A stretch of DNA of 64,000 bases from an uncultured Chitinophagaceae bacterium (GCA_903895845.1 CAITVK010000078.1:1-64000), one strand, 5' to 3'. Positions 52,603 to 62,043 are shown, numbered from the stretch's first letter. A program made the numbers and translations. The notes: generated by a model from the letters alone, not told the origin.

Positions 52603-53802
52603 ATGAACATAGTAAAAGGTTTCAACACCATTGCAGACATTCAAGTAGAACGGTTTAGACCCTATTGTCATGAAAAACCAATCGTGATGAGTCATCATAG
52701 TTATCACCTTACAAAACAATTGGGGCAAGTCCTCTACAAGGCGGTAAGGTATTTCATGAATAACTATTCTTCATTCAGCCATCTGATGCCTCTTGCAGAT
52801 GATGACCTTCGGATTCTAGAAATATGTAATAAGTATCCATTGAATGTTGGAACCTATCGAACAGATTTTCTGGTGAACCAGCAAAATGAGATGAAAATCA
52901 TCGAAATGACTACCCGTCAGCCTTTAAATGGCTATTTCATCTCAGGATTTACCAATAGAATTGGTCAGGAAATGGCTAAAACATTAAGATTAGAAAATGT
53001 GATTGATGACTATCCTCGGTTTCTTGAATACTTTGCGAATGAATTTGCTCCAACCGGAAAAATTTGCATCATCAAAGGGAATGAACGTTTGGGTGACTTT
53101 AAAATATACACATCCATATTTGAAGCGGCAAATGTAGATTGCCACATTATCGAGTTGGATGATTTATCCCAAAAAATGCATCTTCTCTCAGGTGCCACTG
53201 TAGTTGAAGAATTAAATCATGCAGAGATAAAGAAATTACCCAATTCAATTATTGATGAATTGACTGCTATCAAAATACACAATGATTTCAGGAATTTGTT
53301 CCTGATTCACGACAAACGCTTTTTCTACATTCTAACAAATCCTGATTTTATAGAACGTGCTCTAACAAAAGAAGAAGCTGACATTTTAAACGCTTTTACT
53401 ATCCCCAGTTATATTTATCCACTGCATAAGGAGTACTTCACAGATGCTTATGGCAATAAGGACAAGTATATAATTAAGCATATACTTTATGGAAAAAGTG
53501 AAGCAGTTTATGCTGGCTGTGTAACAAAAGAAGAGGACTGGAAAAAGATTTTCGACACTGAAAACCTAGAACACATGGTGCTTCAACCTATGCTGGATCA
53601 GAAAAAGTATATTGGAAAAATTGGACAAGAGGAGCGAAATGATTTTATTGCGGGTACTTATCTTTATTTCAATGAAGAATATTTTGGTCCAGGAATATAC
53701 AGGGCGTCCTCATTTGTAGTTACCAATCAGGGAGATGATAGAAAATGTGCTCAGATAGTTGCTGAGGTTGATGAAAACGATGATAGGGTGCATCACTTGT
53801 AG
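52603..53802 (+). CDS. ATP-grasp-like protein of unknown function
   Basis: 399 residues, cytoplasmic. I recognise no named family with certainty. The layout (N-terminal helical part, Rossmann-like GKICIIKGNERLGDFKIY, then KYIIKHILYGKSEAVYAG and LEHMVLQPML) resembles the permuted ATP-grasp ligases of the glutathionylspermidine synthase type. It would then form an amide or similar bond, perhaps acylating the amino sugar made by the neighbouring enzymes. It ends 6 bases before repeat array D. Confidence 0.55.
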   Translation: MNIVKGFNTIADIQVERFRPYCHEKPIVMSHHSYHLTKQLGQVLYKAVRYFMNNYSSFSHLMPLADDDLRILEICNKYPLNVGTYRTDFLVNQQNEMKIIEMTTRQPLNGYFISGFTNRIGQEMAKTLRLENVIDDYPRFLEYFANEFAPTGKICIIKGNERLGDFKIYTSIFEAANVDCHIIELDDLSQKMHLLSGATVVEELNHAEIKKLPNSIIDELTAIKIHNDFRNLFLIHDKRFFYILTNPDFIERALTKEEADILNAFTIPSYIYPLHKEYFTDAYGNKDKYIIKHILYGKSEAVYAGCVTKEEDWKKIFDTENLEHMVLQPMLDQKKYIGKIGQEERNDFIAGTYLYFNEEYFGPGIYRASSFVVTNQGDDRKCAQIVAEVDENDDRVHHL

Positions 53803-53808
53803 CTCATA

Positions 53809-54010
53809 AATGTTGTGCTTCAAGCGTTGAATGCTAACATTCAAGCAATGAATGTTATACTTTGAACGTTGAATACTAACATTCAAACCATGAATGTTAT
53901 GCTTTAAGCCTTAAATGCTAACATTCAAGCTATAAATGTTATGCTTTGAGCATTGAATGTTAGCATTTGCGTCATGAATGTTATGCTTTATAGGTTGAAT
54001 GTTGACGATT
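53809..54010. repeat. Array D: nine and a half 21-nt units in alternating form
   Basis: Nine full 21-base blocks from 53809 to 53997 and a partial one to about 54010, without spacers. Odd blocks follow AATGTTATGCTTT..G..TTG; even blocks follow AATGCTAACATTCAAGC..TG. AATGTTAGCATT and AATGCTAACATT are reverse complements, so neighbouring blocks can pair. Block 8 (53956) is of the inverted even type. The array starts 6 bases after the stop codon of the ATP-grasp-like gene and ends 74 bases before the next gene. Confidence 0.93.
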
Positions 54011-54084
54011 AGTTGCATAAAAACAACAACTAATCTAGGGTTCTTTAAATAGTAAAATACAATTTTAGTCATATCAGTTCTAAT

Positions 54085-55095
54085 ATGTCATCAGTAACAG
54101 ATTTGGAAAATTTACCTTTAGTGAGCATCTGCTGTATTACTTTCAATCATGAAAAGTATATTGGACAGACACTTGAGGGGTTTTTGATGCAAAAAACAAA
54201 TTTTTCTTTCGAGATATTAATTCACGATGATGCGTCTACCGATGCAACTGCAGATATCATCAGAGAATATGAGGCTAAATACCCCAATATAATCAAGCCC
54301 ATCTATCAAACAGAAAATCAGTTTTCCAAAGGCATAAGAAGTATGTATGGGGTGTTTAATTTCCCTAGGGCTACTGGCAAATACATTGCTATGTGTGAGG
54401 GGGATGATTATTGGATTGATGAAAATAAACTCCAATCACAAGCAGACTTTCTGGAGCAAAATGAAGATTATGGATTAATTCACTCCGATCTGGATGAATA
54501 CAACACAGTCACTCAAAAACTAAAGAAGGCTATCTGGAAACAGGGAGAACAAAATAAGTTTCAGGGAGACATTTATCAACAGATGTTGAGGGGAGGAATT
54601 ATTTCAATCTACATGTGTACGACTCTTTTTAGAACCAGATTTGTAAAAAATAATATTGACTATGCAGACATGGTAAAACAAAATTTCATGTTTGGTGATG
54701 TCCCATTAGCACTTCATATTGGCAGGCAATCAAAAATTGCTTATCAGGATAAGGCAACGGCAGTTAGAAATATTCTTAATTTTTCTGCTACCAACGGGCG
54801 TTCTTTTGAGTACAGAATGAAGTTTGAGGAAGCAAAAATGAAAATATTAACTTATTTCCACACTTTAGACGCTCGAGAAATTGATGGAAGCATCTTGGAA
54901 ACAAATCATACGATTGACAAACTGAATGTTTGCTATGAATATAAAAAGAAAGAGGAATTCCTATTGTTATATCACAAGCTACCTCAAAGCCATCGGAACT
55001 TGAAATTAAGAATTAAACTTTGGGGTATCCAAAACTCTTTTTTTAATTGGCCTTCACGAGTCTTCTTGAAGGTATTAGCAGTTATCAGGTTCTAA
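54085..55095 (+). CDS. Glycosyltransferase family 2
   Basis: 336 residues. LPLVSICCITFNHEKYIGQ start, EILIHDDASTDATADIIR, YIAMCEGDDYWIDENKL with the donor-binding acidic motif: the typical signature of GT2 enzymes in O-antigen and capsule loci. The C-terminus is helical, with no clear span. It is on the plus strand downstream of array D and converges with the WecG-like gene. Confidence 0.9.
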   Translation: MSSVTDLENLPLVSICCITFNHEKYIGQTLEGFLMQKTNFSFEILIHDDASTDATADIIREYEAKYPNIIKPIYQTENQFSKGIRSMYGVFNFPRATGKYIAMCEGDDYWIDENKLQSQADFLEQNEDYGLIHSDLDEYNTVTQKLKKAIWKQGEQNKFQGDIYQQMLRGGIISIYMCTTLFRTRFVKNNIDYADMVKQNFMFGDVPLALHIGRQSKIAYQDKATAVRNILNFSATNGRSFEYRMKFEEAKMKILTYFHTLDAREIDGSILETNHTIDKLNVCYEYKKKEEFLLLYHKLPQSHRNLKLRIKLWGIQNSFFNWPSRVFLKVLAVIRF

Positions 55096-55190
55096 TTTCA
55101 ACTCACCGCCATACCTATAACAGAAATTATTACTTTCAAGTTACAAAAACGATGATAGAAGTCTGCTTGTTTGCTGAAGAAAGTATTCTT

Positions 55191-55934
55191 TTATGCAACA
55201 GTTTTACTGATTAAAAATCTTTCCCTTAATACATTTAAAATAAATTTCGGGTTCCCAATCATATATCTGTTAAACATTCTAATTGGCTCCTTTATCAATC
55301 TGTACAACCATTCCAATCCATAATCCATCATCCATTGAGGGGCTCTCTTCAGTGTGCCAGAATAGAAATCAAATGCTGCACCAATACAACAGATATGACC
55401 AGTATTTAGTAAATCAAAATTTTTAAACGCCCATTTTTCCTGCTTTGGTGCAGTCATTCCCACAAACAAAACATCAGGAGTGAATTCATTTATTTTTTCA
55501 ATCATTGTATCATTCTCCTCCTTTGTAAACGCGCTTGCAAAAGGTGGCGAATAAGTTGCAATCTTTACATTTGGAAACTGTATGTTTATTTTCTTTTTTA
55601 TGCCCTGCAGGGTACTTTCCGAACTACCTAAAAAGAAGCATTTTCCACCAGTTTTTTCTAGCTTATTCAACTCAAAGAACAAGATATCCATCCCTGTGAT
55701 TCTTTTCAACCGAATCCGTTTTAGCCAGTTGAGCGCCCAAACAATCCCAATTCCATCAGGCAATAAGATTGCTTTTTCATGAAGCATCGCCTTCCTAAAG
55801 TCTATATCTGTTTTAGATACGTTGAACGAATGAGCATTGATTGCATAAATCAATGTTTTTTCATCGCGTATAGCGTTAAGCGGTTGATTGAAAAAAGTGT
55901 AATTTGATAACAAAGAGTCTTCTTTTTTTAGCAT
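55191..55934 (-). CDS. WecG/TagA/CpsF family glycosyltransferase (GT26)
   Basis: 247 residues. KAILLPDGIGIVWALNWLKR, GKCFFLGSSEST, the hallmark VLFVGMTAPKQEKWAFKN and CIGAAFDFYSGTLKRAPQWM are all present. Members add N-acetylmannosamine(uronic) or a related sugar to an undecaprenyl-linked acceptor early in glycan assembly. A candidate TACTTTTG element lies about 97 bases upstream on the same strand. No other gene shares its transcript. Confidence 0.93.
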   Translation of the reverse strand: MLKKEDSLLSNYTFFNQPLNAIRDEKTLIYAINAHSFNVSKTDIDFRKAMLHEKAILLPDGIGIVWALNWLKRIRLKRITGMDILFFELNKLEKTGGKCFFLGSSESTLQGIKKKINIQFPNVKIATYSPPFASAFTKEENDTMIEKINEFTPDVLFVGMTAPKQEKWAFKNFDLLNTGHICCIGAAFDFYSGTLKRAPQWMMDYGLEWLYRLIKEPIRMFNRYMIGNPKFILNVLRERFLISKTVA

Positions 55935-56030
55935 TTCAAATTGAACGAAAAGTAATTTTAAATAATGGGGTGACTCTAAGTGTTAAAAAAAGAGTTTACT
56001 ATATTTTTCAAATGCAATGCAGCGTTTTCG

Positions 56031-56038
56031 CAAAAGTA
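56031..56038 (-). promoter_or_regulatory. Candidate -7 element (TACTTTTG) of the WecG-like gene
   Basis: Minus-strand TACTTTTG, 96 bases upstream of the ATG at 55934; no clear -33 element at the standard distance. Confidence 0.45.
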
Positions 56039-56154
56039 TGGTATTTTGAATACAAGTACCTACAATTGATGCCATTTTTTGTTATTTCCATACATTTTTA
56101 AAGAAACTCTGCTACTAATTGATGCTTACGCTGTTATCCTATACTTTAACTCAA

Positions 56155-58275
56155 TTATTCTTTACCGAACGCCTTAAAATTAATCGGATACCAAGAACTA
56201 TCTTTTGTTATGTTTAGCGGTATTTCTTTTTTAAAAGCAAATCTCCTGTTCAAAAAATCTTCAAAATATTCCTTGTCTGGAACAGCCCAAACATTCTGAA
56301 CTTTCAGGGTTTCAGAAGGTTGTGGCAGACTCTTTACCATGAATCCAATGGAATTATGCATAAAGTTCTTTCTGACATCTGTTCCCGTACTATCAAAAAA
56401 GGGTTTTAAGTAGGGGTAATGCTCTAGATAAACCGATGATCGTATGTCTACAACAGTTGTTAGTTGTTTTAAAACATCTTTGTTGTGATACATCAGATCC
56501 TGCCAGTTTTGTTTTGGCCAGACGCCTCCCGAAACCATCACAGGACAATCAATAAATAAATTATTATTTATCTCATTATTACATCCCCCATTAATGTGTA
56601 CCGGCCCAAAAGTATATTGCCCACTACTACATGCTTTATAAAAAACATTATCATGAACACGAATACCGCCACTACCATCATCCATATAAACCGATGCCAC
56701 CGAATTACCAGGTGACCCTATATTCTCAAAATAGTTATTCTCTATTAATGTCCCTGTAGCAGACGGATTTTTCCCCGTGTAGACAGCCCCAATATCACTA
56801 AACCCTGTTGCAACATTGGAGATAAAATTGTTCTTAATCAAATGATCGTTTCCTGTGTAAACAATTGCCTGAATGGTTTCATTACTTATTGTACAGTTGG
56901 AAACCTCATTGCCAACGCCAGAAATTGTTACGGCAGGGTAATAAGTAATACCCCATCTTGAATAGTGCGAAAAGCTGCAATTTGTAATAACATTCCCAGC
57001 AGAAATCAACTTTTGTCTATCACCCCCAGAAAGCAATACGCCCCCCAAGCCAATATAATTGAAAGTGCAGTTTGAAATTTTGCTATGTAGATTCTTTTTC
57101 TTTGTAAGGGACTGATATACAATTGGCTCCCATTGAGCCAGACTTGGATCTCCCAAACTAATGGCTACTGTGCCTATGTGATGAAAGTTGCACTGATTAA
57201 TTATCGTATTCTCTGTTCCCTCAGCATAAATTGCCAATCCCCTGCTGTAAGCAAATTCTATCCCTTTCAACTGTAAATTCTTTGTATTCATCAAAACCAC
57301 AAACGGGCGCTCCAAGGTCTGGAAGCGACACGTGAAAGTTTGCTGTTTTTTGTCGGGCCACCAATACAAATGCATCGTTTTTTCATCCAGATAGTACTCA
57401 TTTACTGAGTCTAATTCTTCAAGTACATGATACGCATAGTATCCTCGGAAACCAACGGTTTGCCCGGGATTCTTCTCGTCAACAGTACCATAAATACCGT
57501 CTCCAGCATTTTGCTTGCATCTCCACCATTTATCTTGTGTATTGATGGAATCTATCATCAAATTATCCGGGTAATAACCAGTATTAAAAAGCCCATGTAT
57601 CCAGATGTTATTCTTTACCGACCATCGCTCGACTCTTGCATCATTGTACCTAAAAATTGCAGGGCTAGCCGGATGATCCGATCCACTGGGCGTACCATGC
57701 TGTAACACTTGCCCTATCTGTGTTTTGCCGGTATTAGGCCATCGGGCCACAACTTGTATCTCATCATTAACCAAAAAATCAGAGGGGGGGATATTGCCAA
57801 ATCTTGGATAGCCAAATGAGTTGGGATTACTGTTGAAATTGATACCAGCAGCAGAAAGATCGGCTTCAAATACCTGCTGTCTCGCAGCAACAGATAGCCT
57901 TTGCAATATCTGTGGATCTTTTACCGGATGGAAAAATGAAACAGGCAAAATGGAGGCCCCACTAAACACAACCTTTTCATTCTGATAATTCTGAAGGATA
58001 AATACTTTACCCAATGTATTCTTCGAAGTCAATACGATTGATTTAGTAAAAAAGTATTCACCCCCTTTAAAATTTACAAAGACAGTATCAGCCTTATCAA
58101 TTTCTATTTGCTTTAAAACGGCATCAATCGTAGCAAAAGGGTGCGCCACTGTTCCATCGGCTGCATCATTCCCTTGTGTGGAAATAAAATAACTTTTAGT
58201 TGATGCAAATGTCTGAAAGCTACAAAACATCAAAACAAAAATGGACAGAATAAACCTAAATTGTATTTTTTTCAA
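56155..58275 (-). CDS. Secreted right-handed parallel beta-helix protein
   Basis: 706 residues if started at TTG 58275, which gives the clean signal peptide MKKIQFRFILSIFVLMF..; TTG 58296 would add 7 residues, and there is no ATG before the core. The body starts STKSYFISTQGNDAADGTVAHPFATIDAV, the usual entry of pectate-lyase-like beta-helix proteins, and is full of Asn-ladder-like turns (NTIINQCNFHHIG, KISNCTFNYIGLGG, NNLFIDCPV). It probably binds or degrades a polysaccharide; the catalytic residues cannot be assigned. Neighbour of glycosyltransferases. Confidence 0.85.
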   Translation of the reverse strand: MKKIQFRFILSIFVLMFCSFQTFASTKSYFISTQGNDAADGTVAHPFATIDAVLKQIEIDKADTVFVNFKGGEYFFTKSIVLTSKNTLGKVFILQNYQNEKVVFSGASILPVSFFHPVKDPQILQRLSVAARQQVFEADLSAAGINFNSNPNSFGYPRFGNIPPSDFLVNDEIQVVARWPNTGKTQIGQVLQHGTPSGSDHPASPAIFRYNDARVERWSVKNNIWIHGLFNTGYYPDNLMIDSINTQDKWWRCKQNAGDGIYGTVDEKNPGQTVGFRGYYAYHVLEELDSVNEYYLDEKTMHLYWWPDKKQQTFTCRFQTLERPFVVLMNTKNLQLKGIEFAYSRGLAIYAEGTENTIINQCNFHHIGTVAISLGDPSLAQWEPIVYQSLTKKKNLHSKISNCTFNYIGLGGVLLSGGDRQKLISAGNVITNCSFSHYSRWGITYYPAVTISGVGNEVSNCTISNETIQAIVYTGNDHLIKNNFISNVATGFSDIGAVYTGKNPSATGTLIENNYFENIGSPGNSVASVYMDDGSGGIRVHDNVFYKACSSGQYTFGPVHINGGCNNEINNNLFIDCPVMVSGGVWPKQNWQDLMYHNKDVLKQLTTVVDIRSSVYLEHYPYLKPFFDSTGTDVRKNFMHNSIGFMVKSLPQPSETLKVQNVWAVPDKEYFEDFLNRRFAFKKEIPLNITKDSSWYPINFKAFGKE

Positions 58276-58412
58276 CTGAAAAGTATTATAAAACAAATGT
58301 CTAACTATAAAATTAGCACCCTACAAAAAATCGGCAAAAAGAGCCTACGAAAGTAGATACAGCTTTCGCATATATCGTTGCCGTAGCACAATTAAATATT
58401 TATCTCCATCTT

Positions 58413-59525
58413 TTATGTTCTGCTCACTTCTTCAAAAACATCCATCACCTGTTTTGCACAATTATCCCAAGTATATTTTTTGAGGGCCCCCTTACCTTCT
58501 TCAATCAAAAAATGATATACGCTAGTGTCTGAGAGTACCCTGTCAATAGCCTTTCCTATTTCCACAACGTTATTGCAGTCTGTGTAGTAAGCAGCTGTAC
58601 CCATTATTTCACGCAAGACAGGTATATCAGAAACAACACTTGCTATTCCATAATTCATTGCTTCTAATGGAGGAAAACCAAACCCTTCCACTACAGGCAG
58701 AAATAGAAGTAAGGATGCATTTGCCAACAAATTATTAAACGCCCTATCCGGCAGAAAATAATGCGAACTGATGCCCTGCCCCTCAATATCAAATGCTTTA
58801 AGCGCTGTGCCATCAATACCGCAAATAACCAAAGGAAGCGGGTTAGCAACTATTTTCCTATATTCCTTATACCCGTTTACAATGCCCTCCAGGTTTTTGT
58901 GTGGCAACTTCGATGCAATTGCCAAGAGATACGGCGTTGCTTCCAACGCTTCTTTTTCTACTTTTTCGGGGAGAGTCATGCCATTATAAATAACCGCTAC
59001 TTCCGATTGAGGATGGGCATACCTCAAAATTGTTTCTTTTGAGAAGTTGGATATTGTAATTACTTTATTAGCAACTTCTATCGACTTTTTTAATGATTGA
59101 GGAACCGTCTTGCTCTCAAACTTTCCAAAATAGCCGGGATAGTTTTCAGCGTAATAAAACGGAATCATATCATGTACTGTTACAACAATAAAAGGATTTC
59201 TATTCCTTCTAAAAAGACCGGGTGCGAAACCTTTAGGCGAAAAATAGATTGTTGCTTTTTCTTTTTTTGCTGTATCAATTGCCTTAAAAAGTCGCCAAAG
59301 AAGCCTTTGTTTAAAATTTGGATATTTCTCCGAAATTATTTTGATTTTGATGCCACCAATCAACTGTAAGGCAGTACTATTTTCTTCAGAGCAAGCAACA
59401 ACAATTTCATCATTCCCATCTTTCTGTTTTGCAAGCGCATTCAGTAAGTGGAGCGCATAGTTATAAATGCCAATGCTTTTGCCCTTACCCAATGCAATCT
59501 CATAAAAATCAAAAAATATAGTCAT
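58413..59525 (-). CDS. Glycosyltransferase family 4-like
   Basis: 370 residues. GT-B fold: N-terminal FDFYEIALGKGKSIGIYNYAL, VTVHDMIPFYYAENYPGYF, ANKVITISNFSKETIL, and the C-terminal donor motif VVEGFGFPPLEAMNYG followed by SDIPVLREIMG. Family members transfer mannose, rhamnose or similar sugars to lipid-linked glycans. No span. It is upstream of the beta-helix gene on the same strand (137-base gap). Confidence 0.92.
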   Translation of the reverse strand: MTIFFDFYEIALGKGKSIGIYNYALHLLNALAKQKDGNDEIVVACSEENSTALQLIGGIKIKIISEKYPNFKQRLLWRLFKAIDTAKKEKATIYFSPKGFAPGLFRRNRNPFIVVTVHDMIPFYYAENYPGYFGKFESKTVPQSLKKSIEVANKVITISNFSKETILRYAHPQSEVAVIYNGMTLPEKVEKEALEATPYLLAIASKLPHKNLEGIVNGYKEYRKIVANPLPLVICGIDGTALKAFDIEGQGISSHYFLPDRAFNNLLANASLLLFLPVVEGFGFPPLEAMNYGIASVVSDIPVLREIMGTAAYYTDCNNVVEIGKAIDRVLSDTSVYHFLIEEGKGALKKYTWDNCAKQVMDVFEEVSRT

Positions 59526-59812
59526 TATTATTTGTCAAGTTTGCAGTGTGGACGGTTTTTGTTTTTTACCGTTTTGTAAAGCAACACTATCAGGCCGTTT
59601 GGCTAGACAGACCACATTTAGGCCGCTAAGTAAACACAATTTGCCTTATCAAGCCTTGCAAAGTTGCTTTGGCAATAGATAAACAAGCATATTTCTGTTT
59701 AGAAATAGCTTGACTTTTAGATGGGAAACATGGTATGGAACACTAGCTAAAGAGGGAGTTTCCAATTTGTTTCAGCAATAATATCTAACAAAGTACCCAC
59801 CTGTTAAAAAAC

Positions 59813-59854
59813 AAAAAAGGCACAAACAGCTTTCAAACCAGCTATGCCTTTTTT
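59813..59854. terminator. Orphan bidirectional terminator-like hairpin
   Basis: AAAAAAGGCA and TGCCTTTTTT form the outer stem; AGCT/AGCT pairs inside. It could end a transcript on either strand, but there is no gene to end within 280 bases on one side and 490 on the other. Confidence 0.65.
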
Positions 59855-60303
59855 CCACTAATTACTCCTTTCGAAAGTATCTGTTTTCAATACTATGTCA
59901 GCAGAATATCCAGTATAAATATATGCGTCGTGCCTAACAAAGACTTTATAAGTTAAAGACAAGTAAAAATAAAAACAGTTATTTTCAATTTATGAAAAGG
60001 TCTATTTAACTCTGATAGTGGCAATATTTAAAAATATGGGATGGGTTCCCACTTGCTAAAATTGAGAGTGAATACCTACATAGTATGCTACAAATCGTTT
60101 AATATATGTATTGTTCTAGAATAAGTTGGGTTCTCTGAGATTTTCCTGTATACATTTCTGATGGTAACTACAAAATCACTCGCCAAAATCTTTAAGGCAC
60201 GCATTTCGGGTGTGTATTGGCTTAGGGCAACTGTTTGCGTTATGCCTTAATGAAAATTTATTTATTTTTAATCAAAGTCCATTAGTTAATTATGCGTTAC
60301 GCT

Positions 60304-60311
60304 TACTTTTG
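60304..60311 (+). promoter_or_regulatory. Candidate -7 element (TACTTTTG) of the exonuclease gene
   Basis: TACTTTTG, 33 bases upstream of ATG 60345; it excludes a start at the in-frame ATG-like codons upstream. Confidence 0.6.
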
Positions 60312-60344
60312 CGGCTCAAACATTTTTGGCCTTTTATAAATCAA

Positions 60345-61118
60345 ATGATGAAATTAAAATTGACCCGACCCATTGCCTTCATCGACTTGGAGACCACTGG
60401 TGTGAATATTACCAATGATAGGATTCTGGAAATTGCTATCGTAAAGGTGGCCATTGATGGCAGTAAGCAAGTGAAGCGTAAGTTGATAAATCCGACTATT
60501 CCTATTCCTCAAGCTTCTAGTGATGTACATGGTATTACCGATGAAATGGTAAAAGATGCACCTACTTTTAAGCAGGTTGCCAACGAAATAAAGCAATTTA
60601 TAGATCATTGCGACTTAGGTGGATACAATAGTAACCGCTTTGATTTGCCCTTGCTGATTGAAGAATTTTCCAGAGCTGGTATAGACTTTTCTGTTGAAGG
60701 AAAGAAACTGGTAGATGTACAAAAGGTATTTCACCTGATGGAACAAAGGACTTTAAGTGCGGCCTATAAATTTTATTGCAACAAAAATCTGGAAGGAGCA
60801 CATGGCGCAGAAGCTGATGCAACCGCCACCTGGGAAATATTGGAAGCACAGGTAGAACGCTATCCAGCAATTGGGGATACTGTAGAAAGTATTGTGAAGT
60901 TTACGGGAGAAGATGATATTGTTGACTTTGCCAGACGTTTTGTGAAAGATGCCAAAGGAGTGGAGATATTTAACTTCGGAAAACACAAAGGAAAGACAGT
61001 GGCACAAGTGCTGAAAGAAGAACCGCAATACTACGATTGGATGATGAAAGGTGACTTTGCACTGAACACAAAACAAAAATTAACAGAAATACTTAATAGG
61101 ACTTTGCTGAAAAAGTAG
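60345..61118 (+). CDS. DEDDh 3'-5' exonuclease with ExoX-like C-terminal domain
   Basis: 257 residues from ATG 60345 (60348 also possible). RNase T/DnaQ-type core: Exo I FIDLETTG, Exo II GYNSNRFDLPLL and Exo III HGAEADATATW with the catalytic His. The C-terminal 45 residues (IFNFGKHKGKTVAQVLKEE..YYDWM) match the small ExoX-like domain. It probably trims DNA or RNA 3' ends in repair. The promoter element at 60304 fixes the start downstream of 60300. Confidence 0.9.
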   Translation: MMKLKLTRPIAFIDLETTGVNITNDRILEIAIVKVAIDGSKQVKRKLINPTIPIPQASSDVHGITDEMVKDAPTFKQVANEIKQFIDHCDLGGYNSNRFDLPLLIEEFSRAGIDFSVEGKKLVDVQKVFHLMEQRTLSAAYKFYCNKNLEGAHGAEADATATWEILEAQVERYPAIGDTVESIVKFTGEDDIVDFARRFVKDAKGVEIFNFGKHKGKTVAQVLKEEPQYYDWMMKGDFALNTKQKLTEILNRTLLKK

Positions 61119-61206
61119 CACAAGAATGCATTTTTGCAACGTATTACAGGAAATTTTTGTCTAGGAGACGTTGATTGCCATTATTTAGAGAAATACTTTT
61201 TTATAA

Positions 61207-62007
61207 TTGAAAAAAATAGTAATAATACCGACTTATAATGAGAAAGAGAATATTTCTCAAATTATAGCTGCTGTATTCAATTTAAATGCAGGCTATAATG
61301 TTCTCATCATTGACGATGGCTCTCCAGATGGTACTGCACGTATTGTAAAAGACTTGATGATCCAATATCCCAATCAGTTGTTTATTGAAGAAAGAGTTGG
61401 GAAACTAGGATTGGGAACTGCATATATACATGGCTTTAAGTGGGGATTGGAAAACGGATATGATTATATATTCGAAATGGATGCTGACTTCTCACACAAC
61501 CCAAAAGATTTAGAGAATTTATTCAAGGCATGCAATGAAGGCGGTGCCGATGTAGCAATTGGTAGTCGTTATGTTCCCGGTGGTAAGATAGAAAACTGGC
61601 CATTCGATCGTCATTTCTATTCAAAGGGAGGGGCTTTGTTTACAAAGATTGTAACGTGGATGCCCATCAATGACCCCACTGCGGGCTTCATGTGTTATTC
61701 CCGAAAGGTATTGGAATCTATCAACCTGGATGCGATTCATTTTGTAGGTTATGCTTTTCAGATTGAAATGAAGTTTGCTTGCTGGAAGTTAGGTTTCAAA
61801 ATAAAGGAAGTGCCTATCACCTTTATTGATCGGCAGATTGGTACTAGTAAGATGAGTAAAGGCATCATCAAGGAAGGTGTTCTGGGTGTATTAAAAATAC
61901 AGTTCCTCAGCCTTACAAAAAAATACAGCAAGAAAGTGAAAGCTGCTCCTGTTGCCAAAGTTGTGGCAGCAAATTTTGCTTCCGACGATGTCTCTAAAAG
62001 CATATAG
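61207..62007 (+). CDS. Polyprenol-phosphate mannosyltransferase-like GT2 (DPM1-type)
   Basis: 266 residues, start TTG 61207 because the family begins at KKIVIIPTYNEKENI and no ATG is available. VLIIDDGSPDGTARIV, IFEMDADFSHNPKDL with the DxD motif and IGSRYVPGG are the DPM1/Ppm1 signature. It makes a polyprenol-phosphate sugar, the donor for glycan or protein glycosylation in the envelope. The C-terminus lacks extra spans. The gap to the next gene is 36 bases. Confidence 0.92.
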   Translation: MKKIVIIPTYNEKENISQIIAAVFNLNAGYNVLIIDDGSPDGTARIVKDLMIQYPNQLFIEERVGKLGLGTAYIHGFKWGLENGYDYIFEMDADFSHNPKDLENLFKACNEGGADVAIGSRYVPGGKIENWPFDRHFYSKGGALFTKIVTWMPINDPTAGFMCYSRKVLESINLDAIHFVGYAFQIEMKFACWKLGFKIKEVPITFIDRQIGTSKMSKGIIKEGVLGVLKIQFLSLTKKYSKKVKAAPVAKVVAANFASDDVSKSI

Positions 62008-62043
62008 TCGCGCTGATTCCCTCCCACACAATATTTATTATAG

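Larger units (their letters stand above)
59526..60344. other. Long divergent intergenic region with orphan terminator
   Basis: 819 bases without a recognisable gene, the largest such gap in the window. It contains a terminator-like hairpin (59813-59854) that belongs to no annotated gene, and a TAnnTTTG promoter at 60304-60311 for the exonuclease. The rest (59526-59812 and 59855-60290) shows no long ORF or clear repeat. Confidence 0.45.

Noticed and set aside
53809-54010. CRISPR array
   Set aside because: The 21-base blocks are contiguous, without unique spacers, and there are no cas genes in the window. The same holds for arrays A, B and C.
59855-60300. 6S RNA, tmRNA or SRP RNA in the long gap
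   Set aside because: I see none of the conserved segments of these RNAs and no promoter in the right place; only the orphan hairpin can be supported.
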